This document shows, one piece after another, positions 21,470 to 33,000 of a stretch of DNA of 64,000 nucleotides. The notes beneath the pieces were generated by a model. The model worked only from the letters and a program-made list of their open reading frames with translations. It ran no database searches and was not told the DNA's origin. The first letter of the stretch is position 1, and every line of letters begins with the position of its first letter. The stretch is from Cheiracanthium punctorium (Eukaryota > Arthropoda > Arachnida > Araneae > Cheiracanthiidae). Position numbers and translations under genes: made by a program. The stretch lies in NCBI GenBank assembly GCA_038373885.1, contig JAWZYV010019530.1, positions 310,001 to 374,000 of the forward strand. Direction: 5' to 3'.

Positions 21470-23083
21470 GGTGGCAACTCCCCTTTTACTAACTCTAAGT
21501 TGAATTGAGCAAATCCCAACAGCCATCGAGCTGGCTGTGACGATTATTGGAGACACCAATATTCCTATATCACTATAAAAACTAATAGCCAAGGCGGCCA
21601 GCCTCGCCAGCTCATACTTTACCGTTCTTTATATTCACTGCAGTGTTGACTCAATTTCTGGATTCATTTCAATGAAAATCATGTTTCTTTGTTTTAACAG
21701 TAAACTTTGTTTTAACATCAAATTTATTTAGGTTAGGGTTGCTACACATTTTGGGTATCATCCTAAAAGTCGATGTTGAAACAGCCAATGGATAAAATGT
21801 GCTTTAGCCCAATCCATGGCGACGTGGGCGATTTATGCGTCAAGTATTGTCAATTCAATGTTTTAAAGCTGTGGAAAAGCTTTAAAGATCTTGCATTTTT
21901 GTGTATACATTATTGTTATTTTGTAAACTAGCGACTGCGTGCTCCATTGGACGTCATTGAACTGCTAATTTGGATTTTCGCACATGCGTTATTGTTATAT
22001 GGCACTAATGTTTACATCCAGCTGTTGCAGTTCGCAGCGTGGAAATAGCTACGATTTTGGTATCGCATACGTTACCGTGTTCTATAAGTAGCGTTAAATG
22101 ATCTTTTAAGTTATTGTAAAGATTTTTAATGAAGATAAGTAGAAAGTTATTTCTGAATTTTTTCAGAGGTCTTCATACTTCATGTCGGAACATACCTAAC
22201 TTGTTTCAATTCGCGATATCTTTTGAGAATATCTGCTGCAGTTGAGAGAGTTTCTTTCTATTATGCGGGAAACATTGGGTAGGCACAAAGGGGTAGACTT
22301 TCAAAATGTTTCGTATCTTCCAACATGCTTTAACATATCTAAAATATCTCCCAAATGTCAAAGTTAATTCTGAACTGCCATGTTGTGATTTTTATGGTGT
22401 CATCAAAGCAAACAAAGAATTCCTGAAAAAAAAATATGTAATGAAAAACCCGACTCAATAAATATAGTGTTCCAGTAAGGTAATGTTTTTAGCTTACTTT
22501 TTAAAGTAATTTCAAAAATACTGTAAAATCTCATTACAATGAACTAAACTATTACGATGATTAATGAATAAAATATTTTTTATCAAAAGAAAATTTCAGA
22601 TTAATGAATAAAATATTTTTATAAAAGAAAATCATTAAAACTTTACTTATAAAAGAAAAAGAAAAAAGAAAAAAAGGGAAGGGGGGCCCGAAATGAGACT
22701 GACCTTTCCCTCACTTCAGAGGTTAATCGGGCTCTGGCCACATTCAGGAATTCCTGACTTCGGGCCCCTAATTCAACTCCCAGTATTGCATCTAGTTGAC
22801 ATGATGAATATTTAAAGTAGTTTTTATTTTTTGAAGTGAAAATTTCTTTCGGCGCATTGCGCATTTTTGGAATGGATAAAAATCACTGAATTCGCGTGAC
22901 CATCAGGCTTCCACGTGACCGTTACGCTCTCATACATATGGGGGGAAATGGGATTGTGACGTCATAGCTACGTCGTGTCTTGTCATTTGAGAGTTCTTCT
23001 TCCTTTCTTTGAATTTTAGTGCTGCTCCCTGTTATCATACGTAAAATCTTCTAGTTAGTTTTAAACTGCGTTATTCCAGCTGT
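21470..23083. other. Mixed AT-rich DNA, no gene
   Basis: A local duplication of ATTAATGAATAAAATATTTT occurs at about 22559-22622. The G-rich patch near 22680-22780 (GGGGGGCCCG...TCGGGCCCC) resembles hAT-type terminal sequence, but I could not define an element. No coding features. Confidence 0.4.
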
Positions 23084-23146
23084 AACGACTGGCATCGAAC
23101 CGTGGACACAAGGTGTGGTAGGCGAGGGTTCCAACCACCAGATGGG
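23084..23146 (-). mobile_element. tRNA-like SINE head, minus strand
   Basis: On the minus strand TGGTGGTTGGAACCCTCGCC (box A-like) and GGTTCGATGCC (box B) are spaced as in a tRNA. The body of the SINE family at 15224 and 37383 is not evident here, so this is a fragment or another family. Confidence 0.5.
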
Positions 23147-23149
23147 TTC

Positions 23150-25570
23150 GACTCGGAATGAAATGACTAAAATTTGAAGTGAATGGGAACTGGGATTGGA
23201 AACTTTTATGTATCTAAATAAATAAAATTAAACTTTGCCTGTACACTCTTGGTATTAAAAATTTTTCGTTTTCTATCCGTTTTAAGCGTTTGGGACCCAG
23301 TACGATATTAAAAAAATGTTTGTCGGTGTGTCGTTTTTCCAGTGACGCTTTTTTTATTCGCACATCACGTAAAACTGACTGAAGCGAATGAAATAAAATT
23401 TGGTTATGTGATAGATGGTCACTCACTTAAACGATAGGCGTCGAATTTTTGAAAATTTTTTTTAGATTTTTAGATTTTTTACAAAGAATTTCAAATGTAC
23501 AAAAATGTGAATAAACGTTCATAAATGTTTATCTATTGTTAATAAAAATACAGTAATGTCTGAAAACCTGTTTAACTGCATAAATATAAATTTTAGAAAG
23601 CTTGAAAGGAAGTTTTCACTTCTGACATGCAGTCCTACGACTGAATGTTTTTTTTTTCTTTCTTTCATATAAATCATGCAACTTTTGAATAGAATGTTAA
23701 GAATCCAGCGATGGTAGAGTGTCGAAAAAAGTGGTGAAATATCTAGAACTATTATCATACTGAGGCAAAATATTTTTACATTCTTTTATCTAGAAATCAG
23801 AGGTTCTGATTCGCAACTTTCTGAAATCTTTTCTAGTATTAAAATCAACCGTGATACAGGATTTTTTTAACTTTAAGGGTTTTTTTTCACATATGATTGC
23901 AGTTGATGAGTTTTCAACGGGAACTAGTTTTGTTAATTAGAATTTTATCATTAATGTTGCTGAAGAATGACTACTAACAATATAGAGAAAATTGAATCAT
24001 GAAATAAACAAACAAATGTGGATTGCTATCTTAAAATAGTCTGTAATTGCTTTTTCAATTTCCTACATGAAAACAATTTACTTATTTTTTTTCTCCATAC
24101 TAAAGCATTTGCCTCCGACGTTTGCTTAACTGTACCTAAATTAATTTCAAAATTATGTTTACAAAATCTTCTGTATCAATTTGTCCTTCTTGGCACAAAA
24201 GTTATTTTAGAATCTTATCAACATTTTTCCTGTAGCAATAATCACCGTGGACAATTTTGACGGAAAAATATCTTGTATGATCAAAATGTTCCAATTCGAA
24301 GAATAAAATTGTTCTCTTCGCCTCACGTTCCCGGAAGTGTAAATTTTTGTCTGCATGTGCTTTCTTGGAAAACTTGAGACATTTCTGATGAAACGAAAAT
24401 CTGGGAACGCTTTGTGGGTTCTGAGGAAAAAAACTGCATCTTTTGAATTGTGCATTATGTCTGCTTTAATAAGTGAGCTGGAAACGAAAATGTTCACATG
24501 GGAAAATGTGTGATTGCATTAATTTTCATGCATGAGTTAATTACTATGAATCTTGAGAATTTTAACTGCGGATTAAAATTCACTGGAGACTCACGATAGG
24601 CGTTGCTGGCAATGAATTGTTACAAAAATGTAGGTGAACAAGAAAGAAAAATCATGCTGAACCCACCGATTACAATCATCTTACGGTTTTTGAATATCTT
24701 GCAGTGGTCAGCATTTGTCGATCGATGACCATTAATATGTGGCGTCGCTTGATGCATCCCGCAGGGATGGGAAAGATCAGATTAAAGCAGACTTTCTGAA
24801 ACTGTAGGGTCACGGGACCTACAACAGGAGAAGCCAAAAATTTTCAGCAATATTGATATTTATTTAATTTATTGCAATAATTTTACGAAATTTCTGTCTT
24901 CAACAGCATTTTTGTCTTTAACTACTATAAAATCGAAGTTACGATCAAATCTAAAGAATATTGAGAAGTGCTTTGTTTTTCAGAGTCGACTACTTTGGCT
25001 CAAGATTTGAGAATATAATTACAAATAAACAGGTGCACTCTTCCCATTGAAAAATAATCCTCAGATATACGCTGCTAGAAAAAAAGGAGTTTTTCTCAAT
25101 AATGATTTTCCAATTGGCTACACTTAATGGACAGACTGTAGTTCATGTTTGAATTGACCCAAGTCATTGAATTTATTTTTGTAATTGTATTATAAGTTTG
25201 TTCCTTATTTCAAAATTTTCACATCGTTCTATGTATCTTAAAATTAGAAATTAAACTTAATGACCTAAAATTGCAATAGTGCATTAGAAGTAAAGAAACT
25301 GACAGTTTTACTCACTCGTGTATCAGATTTGCACAATGCTTATGGGGTCCCATAAAAGTTTCTTAAAGATCATCGGGTCCCCATACCAAAAAGTTTAAGA
25401 AGCCCTATAGTATTGGGATGACAAGAACGGGTGGTTCAAATGAAAAACAAAAAAAGGGGGGGGAGTTGGATTTTCAGTAGTTTATGTTTCTTACAATTTT
25501 CTTTTAGAATGGTTGCATAAAATTTCGAACTGATCCGTAGATTAGGTACTTATCGAAGTCACATTCACAC
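23150..25570. other. AT-rich DNA, no recognisable gene
   Basis: Several short frames (for example 24207-24497 minus, 96 codons) have no motif I recognise and AT-driven composition. No paired repeats were identified. Confidence 0.45.
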
Positions 25571-25571
25571 T

Positions 25572-25602
25572 GGTCGTTTGAATCAGTGTGATTCAAATGA
25601 CC
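25572..25602. repeat. Short near-perfect hairpin
   Basis: GGTCGTTTGAATCA pairs with TGATTCAAATGACC across a 3-nt loop (GTG), with one mismatch in 14. No associated element seen. Confidence 0.6.
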
Positions 25603-25956
25603 TTCCACTACTAGTAGGCAGTAACGTATTCTACGCTTCTGTAGAAAAACTGACAATTCCATAGTCACCATTTTAAAATAAGAACATGAAACACCGAATC
25701 TGAATAATATGTGGTTGTAACCTCAGAAGGAATTCAAAGATATTTGTGACAGGCAGAGCACGGGAGGAAAAAAACTAAAGAGATCAAAATCGAAAATACT
25801 TTGTCACAAAAAGAATTCTGTGTTTATTTATCAAATAAATCTCTTTCTTGGGGAAAAAAAATAAGGAATGCAACATTGTCATAAGTTCCATAAATCAAAA
25901 TAGACTTCACGGTGACACAATTCCAGATGGCCCCCCAAGGTTATAAATAGGCTGTT

Positions 25957-26154
25957 TTAGATCGTTTTTAGCACTTTTCGATCTAAAAATGCAAGTCTGT
26001 GGGAGAAGTGTGTTTTTGGAACAGGACCAGTGCTTTGAACCGGAGCCAAGAGCCGGCGAATGCTCCCGTTTGCAACAGGTTGAATAGGTACATCCAGACG
26101 AGGCAAGTTCGACAGACTGGAGCCTCCTTGCCACCAAATACCGCTCCGTGACAT
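25957..26154 (-). CDS. Possible host exon or small ORF, unrecognised
   Basis: A 65-codon frame on the minus strand starts MSRSGIWWQGG, continues SNLPRLDVPIQPVANGSIRR and ends FLDRKVLKTI before TAA. The segment (about 25907-26200) is clearly richer in G and C than its surroundings and is not part of any element I detected. The frame is open further upstream to 26232. Splice-acceptor-like TTTCAG and TTTGCAG occur just upstream on the minus strand, so this may be the coding end of a larger gene. I do not recognise the protein. A chance frame or an unrecognised repeat is also possible. Confidence 0.3.
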   Translation of the reverse strand: MSRSGIWWQGGSSLSNLPRLDVPIQPVANGSIRRLLAPVQSTGPVPKTHFSHRLAFLDRKVLKTI

Positions 26155-26232
26155 GCTGGCGGAGAGAGAAGTTCCTGCAAACAAGGGAGTTTTCTGAAAT
26201 CTTCTTACATTCAGCAAAAAAATGTACAACAT

Positions 26233-27753
26233 TTGATTACTGAAACATTACAATTTTGTGTTCTTGTGGTTTCGTTAGTGAGTGAGGCGATAAAGGTCAC
26301 AATCTCAACAAATATATCGATCTCCACTCTAAAAAATCCGAAGTGGCTCCACTCCGCTTTTCGAACATTTGACCTTTGCCAAGTGTTCAAATAAATTTGA
26401 TTCTTCAGCATACTTTCGATAAAAGAAGCAAACTCGATTATTCTTTGGCAAATTATTCGGTTTCCTTGGACTTTTCAAGGCATTAATGTAAAAAGAAAAA
26501 GCCATTGTGTTAATATGCAAAATGTCTTACATGTAGATAAATTATTTATGAAATCATAAACGAAAGCACTTTTTTCGATTTTCATCACTTTTAAAGGGCA
26601 CAAGACCCCTTAAAATGTTTATTCAAACATTACCGAAAACATTTTATAGAAAAGGCGACTAATTGTTATAAAGAATAAACAACTGTATGTAAGCTGGATA
26701 ATGTGAGGGGTTGGGGGGGGGCGCCATCGTAAATTATCTTTCGTTTTGGGGGAGTGCAATGCTAAAATATTGAGAACCACTGATTTAGAGAATCATGCGA
26801 AAATTTTTCTGTGTGTGGCCATTGCATTGTTTTGTAGCATGTCTGAGTTATAAACAGAATACTTAGCTACTTGAAAAAGGATATCGAAACGAAATTAACC
26901 ACTTAGTTTCAAGGAAATAATAAATTTGTTGAGAAATATTACTCTAGAAATGAATTTAATTGCAAGAAAGGCTTCGATGATGCAGATAAACAACGGTAAT
27001 TGTAAGTTGAATCATACGATACAGGGTAAAAGTTTATTCTCTGTTGTTCTATATACGACTTTTTAAAAACCGAAACTGCCGAATTTCAGTCTTCTCTGGT
27101 TCATTTTTTTTTTCACTCTCAATTTATATTTTGTTATTATTCAAATAATGTTCCTAGGATTTTGATACAAATAGTTATGGCTCTCTGAAATCAACTTCTC
27201 TGTGTGAACCAATATGTTACAATAAAATTGAAGAATCGATTTACTGTAAAATTTTCGGCGGTTTTTCCCCATCTAATAATTCATTAGTCTTCCCTCTCCA
27301 TAGACCATTTTCGAACCCCGTTATTTAAATTAATGATCATTTTTTACTGCATACCAATAAAAAAAAGGATGATTAATTTAAATTGCTCTTATATTTTAAT
27401 CCTTTTAGTGTGTTATAGCAAAACTATAACGTTGTTTTTACTCTTTTATTAGTTTAGGTAGTGACATACACATAAATCATTAAGACGAAGGGGAAGGACA
27501 GCTTTAACCTACATTCAAGGAATAGCTGTTAAAATTATATACTGTTTTCTTCAATCTAGACTTTGAACAGTTCACTCTCATCATTTAAAAGGTGCAACAG
27601 TGAGGAATATATTCGATATCTTGCTTTACTTCGATCTGTCGGACTTTGTTGGTTCTCATTATTATATTCCACCAAGCAAAAACACAATAGAAGAGAAATA
27701 TCTTCCCATTCATCTCTATGTCAATGAGAGATAATATGATAAATGCGCTGATA
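26233..27753. other. AT-rich DNA with one orphan hAT-like end
   Basis: GAGAACCACTG at 26773-26783 resembles the right terminus of hAT elements, preceded by a G-rich run at 26706-26722. No matching left end was found. No gene seen. Confidence 0.4.
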
Positions 27754-27761
27754 GTATAGAG

Positions 27762-29538
27762 CAGTGGTTCCCAAACTTTTTCGAGTTGCGGCACCCTTTT
27801 CAACTAAAAATTTTCAAGGCGCCGTACCTTTTGTAAAATTATGACTAGTACAAAGATAAAATTACAGTACGAAAATTTTGGCCATTACGAAACAAAAAAA
27901 TAATAATAAAACTTCTGCATCTTCGTTATTTAACGTTTACTTTTGCTTTATTAACATTCAATTCATAACACCGGTCAACACGATTTTTGGGTCTGACTTC
28001 TACATGTTAAATTTTAGTTTCTCCTACGCCAAAACTAAGGAAAATAATTTTTTTATGAAAGTTTGCTTTTGTAGAAATTAAAGCAATTTTTTGGAAAAAA
28101 TCACATTTATATATATATATATTTTTTATAATTCCACTCTAAATTAGGATCAGAAAAGTTTTTGTTGGATATAAAAGTCTTTTTTATTCAAGATTTGTGA
28201 TAAACAATAACATATAAATGTAAAATAATAAAAATTTAATGTCTAAAAGTGACTATTTTTCGTATTTCTTTTATGTTCGTATGAGCCAATAATAATACAA
28301 ACAAATAATAATATTACAAATAATACTACAAGCAATGCTAGAGAGTTACAAATAATAATACAGTTTACTTTCGAGTTAATCAAAGTGCTGCCCTCTTTCG
28401 TTTATGAAATAAATTAAAATATACTTATCGACGTAAATCAGACAAAAGAAACCTTTAAGAACTAAAAATGAAAATTTAAGTGTTTTTCAATGTCTAGAAT
28501 CAGAATTTAAGCATGATAACAGAACCCCCCCCCCTAAAAAAAAAAAATTGTTGTTGACGGGTGTAATTAATGCCACGGATGAGCCTGCAAATCGCGGGAT
28601 ATTTTCTCAAATCGCAGAATTAAACTGCGCACGGCTATCTTCATTCCTTTCTGCACTCTGACTTTTACTCGGCACTGGTTTTTTATTACAGCGAGCGTCG
28701 AAACCCAGCTTCTCACAACTGCGACGTCGAAAATGGAATTAAAATAACGCTGAGCCTTATCACTCAGAAGTGGATATTCATCTTTCAATCCGAAATTCTG
28801 CCAATTCCATGTTGCCAAACTTTGCTTTCGAACTGTTGTCGTAAGATTATTCGATAAGATGCGCTTCTTCAGCAGAAGTAAATTCAGAGGTGCACTGGTG
28901 TTAAATGGATCTTGAATCCATGCAAACTTGTGGAGATTTTCATTCTGAAAGTATTTCTCAAACCAGATAACTAGCTGAGATAAGTGTTCTTCAAATATGA
29001 TTTTCATGAGAAAGCTCAAGTTCAATTGGCATCAAAAGTTGCTGCTAAAACAATCTTTGCCTGCATCTCCATACAATTTTCTTCTTCACATTTTGAGTAC
29101 TTTTTATAACTGCGAATACTGTTTTCCGTTGACTTGAAAAGGTGCATAATTTTTCCCTGCAAAGACAGATTAAGTGAATTCAACTTTTCAAAAATGTTAC
29201 ATAAATGTGCCAATTTTATCAAACTATTGGACCCCCTTCCTCCTCAATCGCGCGGTCAATCTTACTATGCCTCACATAATCTAGAAGCCGAAGCATTGAT
29301 GCCTTGCGCTCGCGTTCCCAAGAACATTCTATGCCGATGACTTTAATGTAGAGAAGACAAACCTTCGGAATTTGTCTTTGTGTGTACAAACCACACAAAA
29401 AATTCCGAATAATTTTGGTTTCTCATTTTGTTTTTTGTTTAGTTAGTCTAATGTTTTGGTTCAATTAATTATGAAACCTATACAGCATTTTACAGCGCCT
29501 ATTTGACGAAACCATGGCGCACAATTTGGGAATCCCTG
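27762..29538 (-). mobile_element. hAT element with ZBED-like transposase remnants
   Basis: The left end CAGTGGTTCCCAAACTTTTT and the right end ATTTGGGAATCCCTG form an imperfect inverted repeat. The flanks GTATAGAG (27754-27761) and GCATAGAG (29539-29546) match at 7 of 8 positions, the hAT signature. CGCC / GGCGC motifs lie just inside both ends. The coding remnant on the minus strand covers only the C-terminal half of a transposase, so the copy is internally deleted. Confidence 0.88.
28567..29222 (-). pseudogene. hAT transposase remnant, ZBED5-like C-terminal half
   Basis: Two minus-strand frames join across a frameshift near 29022-29025. The first (29222 downward) has HLCNIFEKLNSLNLSLQGK, the typical LN.LNLSLQG block of ZBED5/hAT-Charlie-like proteins. 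The second (29025-28567) has a DPFN segment, DEYPLLSDKAQRYF, then W(V)STLAVIKNQCRVKV and an AHPWH tail, matching the dimerisation region (usually DEYPLLSKKAL...FS.L..IK.KYR). The BED finger and first catalytic aspartate are missing. Confidence 0.88.
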
Positions 29539-29546
29539 GCATAGAG

Positions 29547-30139
29547 TATGAGCACAGATGGTTATTTTAAATCCAACTCCGACTGAATGATAATTCATAC
29601 TTCCTTCGACACGAAACTACAAAAATGATATTTCCTAATCTACTGTACCAAAATATTGAAGTAATGTTTTTGAGGACTTTTTATGTATAAAACTTTTTAT
29701 CAAATTAAAGAAAAATATACACAGTTTTGGTTTTCTCTAAGTTACAAATATTTGCGGTGTGACCCTTTTCTTGCACGACAAACACTAATCTATTATCAAG
29801 TTCGTTCTACCAGTCAAATAAAATAAAATTAATGTGGTATCACACTGTCAGTGGCTCGTAACGCTGCACCAATGCTGTTTAAAAACCAGAAGCACTGCAA
29901 GAACTCAAGAAACGGATTTGAACCAATTAACACAGTTCTTGAGGTGTTTCGTATAGAGGTGTTAAATTAACTTTTAACTGTTCACAATTTTTGCTGCTAC
30001 TTCTTCATAACTGTTTGCAACTTTGACCCACAACTTTTGGCAAGTAAACAGTACACACGTTGGTGATTCTTTTAAAAGAATATTATCCCACATTTGAACG
30101 AAACTTGACCAATCCCCAACACTGCTCTTTGCATTGGCT
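29547..30139. other. AT-rich spacer, no feature
   Basis: No protein-like frame or repeat pair recognised between the hAT element and the GC-richer stretch that follows. Confidence 0.45.
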
Positions 30140-30930
30140 CAACTTAACAATGATAGAGAACAATTCCTCTGAAGACGCTGGAATTCCCCGAGATCATCAT
30201 CAAGTAGAACAAAAACCAACCAAGACAAAACAACCTTGACATTCCCTCCCCAAGCACTACTGGCCCACAAAACTTTTATCGCCCTCAGAAACGCACACTC
30301 GCCGCCCCAAGCTCCGTTAAAGGTCAAAAGTTCAGAACAAGAAGAACACGCACTCTGCGCCCCAAGCTGGACGGTTCAGTGTCACGCTCCGAACATTCCT
30401 TGCAAACAAACAAGCAAGAAAATGGAGGATGGGAATTATAAAAGAAAAATATATATCTATCTATATATTTATAACAAAACCCCGAATCCTGCCCGGAATA
30501 AGATCCACGAAAAACTCTCGTAAAAGTGTGCCCTAGAGTCGGCTAGCGCCCCGCTAAAAGTGGGGCATCACAGCCCGATTCGCTTTGGACGAAGTGTAAG
30601 TGTAGCTGATCACGTGATATTCGATCGATGTGGGGCGGCGTTCGGGACTTCAGCAAGAGGCTCGTGTCTCATCTTTTCATAAAGGCTCTGGAGAAGACAG
30701 ATCTTCTTTCTTTTCATTCTTTTTTTTTCTCATAGTTTTCGTCCTGTGCCACCGCTAGAACTTTGAGTCAGGAAGCGAAGAACTTGGACAACTTATCTGG
30801 TGGGATTAAAGCTGCGCTGCCTCTCCTTTAACTCCCACGGTCTTTCCGTCGGTGAAGGTGGGAAAAGAAATTCTGTGGGATTGTGTGTGCGTGCATATTC
30901 GTTACCTGACTGACAAACTTGCAGGGGGTG
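30140..30930. other. GC-richer, repeat-poor stretch; candidate promoter or 5' exon
   Basis: Base composition shifts visibly from the AT-rich surroundings. The stretch contains several CG dinucleotides (GGGGCGGCGTTCGGG at 30632-30646), a short hairpin GCCCCGCT...AGTGGGGC (30551-30569) and a palindromic E-box. I found no transposon ends or long reading frame. An unannotated promoter or 5' untranslated exon of a host gene is the simplest idea, but direct evidence is lacking. Confidence 0.3.
30609..30618. promoter_or_regulatory. Palindromic E-box, ATCACGTGAT
   Basis: A 10-bp perfect palindrome with core CACGTG, the canonical site for bHLH-zip factors. Its position in the GC-richer stretch makes it more credible than a random match, but function is inference. 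Confidence 0.25.
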
Positions 30931-30971
30931 TAGGGGGTTCAGAATCACATAGCAATGCGGGGTTGAGGCGA

Positions 30972-31275
30972 TGTGTGGTCTCTTCTAGGAGACCTTTTAA
31001 CATTAAATAGGTAGGTTAAAATTACGCTGCTTTGAAAAGTGGGTCGTTGGAGGAGGGTGTCGCTTAATAGAGGTGGTCGATCATAGAAGTATCACTGTAT
31101 ACTACCACAGCTGAATCAACATCAAAGTGTCGCTTATAGAGGGTTGTGTGGTCTCTTCTAGGAGACCTTTTAACATTGAATAGATAGGTATAAAATTCGG
31201 TGCTTTAAAAAGTGGGTCGTTGGAGGAGGAGGTCGCTTAATAGAGGTGGCTGCTCAGAGAAGTTTAACTGTATAT
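30972..31275 (+). repeat. Tandem duplication, period 173 bp
   Basis: TGTGTGGTCTCTTCTAGGAG through AGTGGGTCGTTGGAGGAGG and CTTAATAGAGGTGG to AACTGTATA occurs twice, starting at 30972 and 31145. The copies differ by a few substitutions. The shared CACTGTATA / AACTGTATA ends may derive from a TA-target MITE. Confidence 0.8.
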
Positions 31276-31372
31276 GCACACACACACTAATATGGATAAG
31301 GGTGTAATGATTTAGAGCTGTTGATTGACTCTCAGTTACCTCTTGAATTCGGTTCATGGAACTGCGCGAGGA

Positions 31373-31679
31373 GTACCGCGCTATAGTTTGTGTAAAAGAA
31401 ATTGGTTGTTCAAGGTCGCCTTTGATGGTATTTCATTTGCTCATTTTTAAAGAGATTCATTCCGAAAGTGCATCCTCCCTTTTATTCTTTTTTACACAAC
31501 AGCATTTGACTTCGTTACTATGACCACCGGAGAAGATGATGGAATTACTGTGGGGGGAGGGGTGAAGGAAAAAGTAACACCCGTCCCCGTTCAGTATTTC
31601 TGTAGCACCGAGCGAGTGAAAGAGGTTGACCTTGAACCGTCTATTTCTTTTACACGAACTGTAGTTTACGGGTTATACC
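31373..31679. mobile_element. MITE with about 45-bp imperfect terminal inverted repeats
   Basis: The left arm GTACCGCGCTATAGTTTGTG...GTAAAAGAAATTGGTTGTTCAAGG pairs with the right arm CCTTGAACCGTCTATTTC...CACGAACTGTAGTTTACGGG. The interior is non-coding (the 72-codon frame from 31520 runs into the arm). The TSD is not resolved. Confidence 0.7.
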
Positions 31680-31744
31680 GAAAGTCAGCGAAATTGTTTC
31701 TAATATATCTCATCTTTCCGAAACTCAAATTATTCTGAAATATC

Positions 31745-32535
31745 CTATTATTCTACATTTGTTTGTAAAAAGAATGCACTTTTTCCAAATTCTCCAAATC
31801 ACCATCTCATCCACCTCAGTTCCAGGTAAAAACGTACTATCTTCACTTGCCTAGTTCAAGAAAAGCTATAAGCTTGTTTCGACGAGAAAGATCGTCGCAA
31901 AAATCGCAACAAGGAATGTTCTTTTTTTTTCCCTCCCCTTTATGTTTTTAGCATTTATTTCGTTTCAAACCGGAAAAATTTGTCTTCATGTTCGAATCAG
32001 CACAAGCAGTTTTTATTGTTTTCCACGTTAACGTGATTGGGGAAACTGTTTCCCTTCGTCTTGAAACTTCGTTGAACGAGGTCCGACTGAACGTTCTAAT
32101 TAGTTTACATTAAAATAGATGAAAAATGAGTAAATGTAGATAAAAATTTAAAACCATTACGCATTTTCTTCTAATAAAAATAACAAGATATGAAGTTATT
32201 AACTATGCTTAAATTGTTTCCTAAAACCGTTATATGTTAAAAGAAACTATCAGTAGTATCAAACTATTGATTTCATTAATTTTGATGGTTTTGCTAAAAT
32301 ATAAAGATGTTCGAAGATAATTCAAAGTTGAAAATAACGCACCGCGACATCTCTGTCACTACTGATTAGAATGGAATCCTCATCGCTATCTCATCGTCAT
32401 CTCTTCCGAGCAGCATTAGAATTTTAGATGGGCAATTACGCCATTTTGCCCCGCTCCAAGTTAATGCCTGCGTCGTTGAAATCGTCCGAACTCAAATTAA
32501 ATGACGATTGAGAGGCAGGGCAGTTTGAAACGGAG
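31745..32535. other. No feature recognised
   Basis: AT-rich sequence without gene-like frames. ACTTCGTTGAACGAGGT near 32066-32082 forms only a weak palindrome. Confidence 0.4.
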
Positions 32536-32539
32536 GCCT

Positions 32540-32770
32540 AAATGCTGTTATGACAATGCAACTATTAGATAAATTTGACATCTCAAGAGCATTTTCGGAT
32601 GGCTCTTGTCGAATCAAAACCCGACAGCTCCAACGACAAAGTGCACATCAATAAATATACTCGCTAAGAATTCCAGATGAATCGGTCGATAAAAGGATTT
32701 GTCACCGACGGACTAATATTCAAAATACCAAGACCTTAAATAGATTTCAACTGCCGTTTGATAGAGGAGC
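32540..32770 (+). repeat. Diverged interspersed repeat, copy 1
   Basis: AATGCTGTTATGACAATGCA, TAGATAAATTTGAC, AGAATTCCAGATG, ATAAAAGGATTTG and GACTAATATTCAAAAT occur in the same order as at 35310-35540. Non-coding; terminal structure unknown. Confidence 0.6.
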
Positions 32771-33000
32771 TAGGAATGAGAAAAACATTGAACAAATGTC
32801 AGATTTAATTTGCACTTTTATGGGGGATGTGGTTCTGTGAATTTTTGATAGGTTTGAGATTGATTCAAGCTCTAAAGCAGGCAGTCAAATTAATCGAATA
32901 TGTGTGTGCGTGGTTTCTTATTGAATGAGGAAAAAATGTAACAATAAGAATATAAATTTTTTAGGTCTAACTCTTAGTCATCAAAAGAATAAGTACGATA

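Noticed and set aside
30972..31275. CRISPR-like or regulatory array
   Set aside because: Only two 173-bp copies with no short-repeat and spacer structure; a simple tandem duplication.
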